Made by a program: the position numbers and the translations under genes
Shown: positions 60,801 to 64,000 of the stretch, one piece after another
How positions within the stretch are numbered: position 1 is the first letter of the stretch
How the letters are laid out: the number at the start of each line of letters is the position of its first letter
The notes under the pieces: model-generated
Seen by the model: only the letters and a program-made list of their open reading frames with translations
Told to the model about the DNA's origin: nothing
Database searches by the model: none
Source of the DNA: Methanoprimaticola sp047501175
GTDB lineage: Archaea; Thermoplasmatota; Thermoplasmata; Methanomassiliicoccales; Methanomethylophilaceae
NCBI RefSeq assembly: GCF_047501175.1
Contig: NZ_JBEQWH010000008.1
Coordinates: 1 to 64,000 of the forward strand
DNA: 64,000 nucleotides
Direction: 5' to 3'

Positions 60801-62603
60801 TCATTCGGCGTCGTTGTCGAACTGGCTGTTGTACAGGTCGGAGTAGAACCCGCCCTTCGACAGCAGTCCGTCGTGCGTCCCCTGCTCGATGATGTTCCCA
60901 TCCTTCATGACGAGTATCAGGTCCGCGTTGCGGATGGTGGACAGACGATGGGCTATCACGAACGACGTGCGCCCTTCCGTCAGCTTGTCCATCGCATCCT
61001 GGATCGCCTTCTCCGTCCTGGTGTCCACCGAGCTCGTTGCCTCGTCGAGGATCAGCAGTGGTGCGTTCTCTATCATCGCACGGGCGATGGTGACCTGCTG
61101 CCTCTGACCGACGGACAGGGACGACCCGTCGCCGATGTTCGTGTCGTACCCTTCGGGAAGGGTCTCTATGAAGTGCTTGAGACCCACCGCCCTGCACACC
61201 TCGTCCAGTCTCTCGTCGGAGACGTCGGGCTTGCTGTACACGATGTTCTCCCTCATGGTGCCCTCGAAGAGCCACGTGTCCTGGAGAACCATGCAGAACA
61301 GGTCGTGCACGTTGGAGCGTGTGATGTCCTTCGTTGACACCCCGTCGATCAGGATGTCACCGCTGTTCACCTCGTAGAACCTCATCAGGAGATTCACTAT
61401 CGTGGTCTTCCCCGCACCCGTGGGTCCGACGATGGCGACCTTCTGTCCGGGCTCTATGTTGGCGGAGAACCCGTGCACGATCTCCTTGTCGGGAAGGTAT
61501 CCGAAGCGCACATCCTTGAACTCGACATGTCCCTTCACGTCGGTGAGCACGGCGGTCTTGGACGACTCGTCCTCCATCTCGTTCGCCTCCAGGAATGCGA
61601 AGACCCTCTCCGAGGCGGCCGCGGTGGACTGCATATACACCACCGCCTGGGAGATCTGCGACAGGGGCTGGGTGAACAGTCTCACATAGAGCATGAACGC
61701 GACTATGACCCCTATGGAGATGTCCCCGCTCAGGACGAGCACGGCTCCGACTATGCACACCATGACGTATCCGAAGTTCCCGATGAAGTTCATCAGGGGC
61801 ATCATGAGTCCGCTGAGGAACTGGGATCTGAATGCGCTGCTGAACAGACTGTCGTTGATCTCGTCGAACCTCTTCTTGGCGTTGACCTCCCCGCCGTATG
61901 CCTTGACCACGAGATGACCGGTGTAGATCTCCTCCACATGCCCGTTCATCGCTCCGAGGTCCCTCTGCTGTATGGCGAAGTACTTCTGGGAGCGTGACAT
62001 GATGATCGCGATCAGCGCGAATCCCGCCAGAGAGGACAGGATAGCCGTGACCATCATCGGCACGTTCGTTATGGCCATCATTATCGAGGACCCGATCAGC
62101 ATGGTCACCGCGGAGACCAGGGTGGTTATGCTCTGGTTCATGGCCTGGCCGATCGTGTCCACGTCGTTGGTCACGCGGCTCATCACGTCCCCGGTGGTCG
62201 TGCTGTCGAAGTATCCGAGGGGGAGCCTGTTGATCTTCCGGGATATGTCCCTGCGGAGGTTCGATGCCGTCCTCTGGGTGACTGTGGCGAGGATGTACGT
62301 CTCGAGGAACATCAGCACGCATCCGATGGCCACGATGACGATCAGGGTCACTCCGATGCTGGCTATGCTGTCCAGGTCCATCGTGCCGGTCAGACCTACG
62401 GTGATCAGGTCCGTGATCTGCTTCAGAATGTCCGGCGTCACCAGGGACATTATGGTGCCGACGGCCGAGAAGACCAATGCGACGATGAACGGTATGCGGT
62501 ACCTGTCGATGTATCCGAACAGCTTGCTCCAGGCAAGTTTGAAATCCTCGGCCTTGTCGAGGCTCATCCCCTCGGTCCTCTCATGCTTCTTTCCGCGGTT
62601 CAT
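60801..62603 (-). CDS. ABC exporter, fused membrane-ATPase subunit 1
   Basis: A 600-residue half-transporter: six membrane segments (about residues 35-330), then the ATPase with Walker A GPTGAGKTT (about residue 393), signature LSVGQRQQ and Walker B LLILDEATSSVD. It is of the MsbA/multidrug type, likely acting with the next gene as a heterodimer. The start overlaps the upstream gene's stop as ATGA. Substrate unknown. Confidence 0.93.
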   Translation of the reverse strand: MNRGKKHERTEGMSLDKAEDFKLAWSKLFGYIDRYRIPFIVALVFSAVGTIMSLVTPDILKQITDLITVGLTGTMDLDSIASIGVTLIVIVAIGCVLMFLETYILATVTQRTASNLRRDISRKINRLPLGYFDSTTTGDVMSRVTNDVDTIGQAMNQSITTLVSAVTMLIGSSIMMAITNVPMMVTAILSSLAGFALIAIIMSRSQKYFAIQQRDLGAMNGHVEEIYTGHLVVKAYGGEVNAKKRFDEINDSLFSSAFRSQFLSGLMMPLMNFIGNFGYVMVCIVGAVLVLSGDISIGVIVAFMLYVRLFTQPLSQISQAVVYMQSTAAASERVFAFLEANEMEDESSKTAVLTDVKGHVEFKDVRFGYLPDKEIVHGFSANIEPGQKVAIVGPTGAGKTTIVNLLMRFYEVNSGDILIDGVSTKDITRSNVHDLFCMVLQDTWLFEGTMRENIVYSKPDVSDERLDEVCRAVGLKHFIETLPEGYDTNIGDGSSLSVGQRQQVTIARAMIENAPLLILDEATSSVDTRTEKAIQDAMDKLTEGRTSFVIAHRLSTIRNADLILVMKDGNIIEQGTHDGLLSKGGFYSDLYNSQFDNDAE

Positions 62604-64000
62604 TGCATCAGCTCCTCCTCGGAAAGTTGCGAACGGGCTATGTCCAGGTACACGGGGCAGTTCTCCAGCAGCTCCCTGTGGGTCCCGATGCCCGCTACGT
62701 GACCGTCGTCCAGCACTATGATGCGGTCCGCGTCCAGTATCGTTCCGATCCTCTGCGCTATTATCAGCGTGGTCACGCCGGCCGTCTCCCTGCGCAGGGC
62801 CTCCCTGAGGGCCCTGTCGGTCCTGTAGTCCAGTGCGGAGAACGAGTCGTCGAAGATGTAGATCTCCGGGTCGCGACAGACCGCGCGTGCTATGGAGAGC
62901 CTCTGCTTCTGCCCTCCGGAGAAGTTGGTCCCTCCGGGAGTGACCTCGCCTCCGGTGCCTCCCTCCAGCCTGTCTACGAACTCCGCGGCCTGGGCGATGG
63001 ATATGGCCCTACGGACCTCCTCCCTGGTCCTCTTGTCGGAGTCGCTCCCATATCTGACGTTGGAGTCGACGGTCCCTGCGAACATGAACGCCTTCTGCGG
63101 GACGTATCCGATCTTCCCGCGGAGGGCATCCAGGTCGTATTCCCTGACATCCCTCCCGTCGACCATCACGGACCCTTCGGTCACATCGTAGAACCTGGGT
63201 ATCAGGTTGGCGAGTGTGGTCTTCCCGCTGCCGGTCGAACCGATGAATGCTACGGTCTCCCCCTTCCTGGCCTCGAACGATATGTCGCACAGTGTGTTCT
63301 CCGTGGTCCCGGGATATGTGAATGACACGTTCCTGAACGATACGGTCCCTTCCATTCCCGGAGTCCCCTCGCGGCCCCCTCCGTCCACGATGGAGGGCTC
63401 GGTCCCTATGACCTCCTCGATGCGTCTGGCGGATACCACGGCCCTGGGGAGGATCATGAAGATCACGATCATCATCATGAACGCCATCACGACCTGCATC
63501 GCATACGACGAGAACACGATCATGTCCGAGAACAGGATGTACTTCTCCATCGCCCCGGCCGAGGATATCAGGAGGGCCCCGATCCAGTAGATCGCCAGCG
63601 AGAGGCCGTTCATCAGTGCGCTCATCGATGGGAACATTATCGCCATCGCACGGTTGGCTGACAGGTTCGTATCCGTGAGGTTCCTGTTCGCTTCCGAGAA
63701 CTTCTCCTCCTGATAGGATTCGGCGTTGTATGCGCGCACCACGCGCACCCCGGTAAGGTTCTCGCGGGTCGCACGGTTGACGTCGTCGGTCAGCCATTGG
63801 ATCCTCTTGAACTTCGGACCGACATAGAGCATCAGGATCCCGATGAGGGCGACCATCAGGACGACGACCACGGCCGTGGCCAGGGTCCATTCCCAGTTCT
63901 TGTCGGCGATCTTCGTGATCGCCCACACTGCCATGATGGGCGCCTTGATGGTGACCTGAAGGCCCATCGCGACCGCCATCTGGACCTGGGTGATGTCGTT
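62600..64000 (-). CDS. ABC exporter, fused membrane-ATPase subunit 2 (partial)
   Basis: The 3' part of a second half-transporter, reading in from the right edge without a start; the first visible residues are NDITQVQMAVAMG, within a typical membrane domain. The ATPase has GSTGSGKTT, SGGQKQRLSIARAV and IYIFDDSFSALD. The Walker B ends in Asp-Asp in place of Asp-Glu, as in the non-catalytic site of heterodimeric exporters. It is the partner of the gene at 60801-62603. Confidence 0.92.
   Translation of the reverse strand, partial: NDITQVQMAVAMGLQVTIKAPIMAVWAITKIADKNWEWTLATAVVVVLMVALIGILMLYVGPKFKRIQWLTDDVNRATRENLTGVRVVRAYNAESYQEEKFSEANRNLTDTNLSANRAMAIMFPSMSALMNGLSLAIYWIGALLISSAGAMEKYILFSDMIVFSSYAMQVVMAFMMMIVIFMILPRAVVSARRIEEVIGTEPSIVDGGGREGTPGMEGTVSFRNVSFTYPGTTENTLCDISFEARKGETVAFIGSTGSGKTTLANLIPRFYDVTEGSVMVDGRDVREYDLDALRGKIGYVPQKAFMFAGTVDSNVRYGSDSDKRTREEVRRAISIAQAAEFVDRLEGGTGGEVTPGGTNFSGGQKQRLSIARAVCRDPEIYIFDDSFSALDYRTDRALREALRRETAGVTTLIIAQRIGTILDADRIIVLDDGHVAGIGTHRELLENCPVYLDIARSQLSEEELMQ

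Noticed and set aside
1..64000. CRISPR array or insertion sequence
   Set aside because: I saw no regularly spaced short repeats and no transposase or terminal inverted repeats. The only large repeats are the AAA gene pair and the methyltransferase cassettes, both explained by gene duplication.

Overview
The window comes from a methyl-reducing methanogenic archaeon, most likely of the order Methanomassiliicoccales (Methanomethylophilaceae-like). Reasons: a complete methyl-coenzyme M reductase operon ordered mcrB-D-G-A with mcrC displaced to a second cluster; corrinoid proteins paired with UroD-fold methyltransferases; a stand-alone MtbA/MtaA-type CoM methyltransferase; archaeal TATA promoters, many of them apparently leaderless; an archaeal-type glycyl-tRNA synthetase; RNase P RNA. 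Genes are GC-rich, so the long reverse-strand reading frames are mostly shadows. The upstream regions of the methyltransferase cassettes are strikingly AT-rich. Placement below order level is inference.

Layout. 0.2-3.6 kb: two tandem AAA-ATPase/PD-(D/E)XK paralogues that are mosaics of identical and diverged blocks. 3.7-6.6 kb: an NfeD/SPFH membrane pair, a CDGSH iron-sulfur protein, a YbjQ-like protein and a small membrane protein. 6.7-7.0 kb: RNase P RNA. 7.0-13.1 kb: YcaO (methanogenesis marker 1, the likely McrA thioamidation enzyme), HAD phosphatase, amidohydrolase, UspA, a four-CBS protein and glyS. 13.3-20.0 kb: a CBS-HPF-like fusion, zinc-ribbon proteins, a DRG-type GTPase, a Fic protein and argF. 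20-25 kb: an MtbA/MtaA methyltransferase, a metallophosphoesterase and a class II UvrA.

25-35.6 kb is a corrinoid and methyl-transfer island. It holds a His-rich protein with a CobW GTPase, a DUF6951-like protein, the cobaltochelatase CbiK, and two near-identical three-gene cassettes (corrinoid protein, UroD-type methyltransferase, small Cys-rich zinc-ribbon protein). The cassettes flank a hydantoinase/oxoprolinase-family ATPase. 35.6-41 kb holds a sensory protein, an RNase H-like nuclease, a DHH/RecJ-like protein, a small 2[4Fe-4S] ferredoxin and a DUF169 protein.

41.2-57 kb is the core of methane formation. mcrBDGA is followed by a DUF2098 protein. After a short reverse-strand regulatory block (DUF4443/DUF2111 regulator plus two DUF6951-like proteins) comes a tightly coupled operon atwA-mcrC-mmp3-mmp6-mmp5-mmp15-mmp17-mmp7-DUF123. 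This groups the enzyme with the factors thought to reduce and activate its Ni-F430 centre. 57.6-60.7 kb holds a giant FAD-linked oxidase with an internally duplicated, half-degenerate architecture and a second small ferredoxin. The window ends in a heterodimeric ABC exporter pair, cut by the right edge.

How the parts fit: methyl groups would enter through the corrinoid/UroD cassettes and MtbA/MtaA to coenzyme M. MCR reduces methyl-CoM to methane, and YcaO, AtwA, McrC and the marker proteins mature or activate MCR. CbiK and CobW plausibly supply cobalt or another metal to the corrinoid system. The most novel signals are the twin cassettes with their shared promoter elements and uncharacterised zinc-ribbon partner, the DUF6951/DUF2111 set, the half-dead double FAD oxidase, and a possible short terminated RNA just upstream of the mcr promoter.
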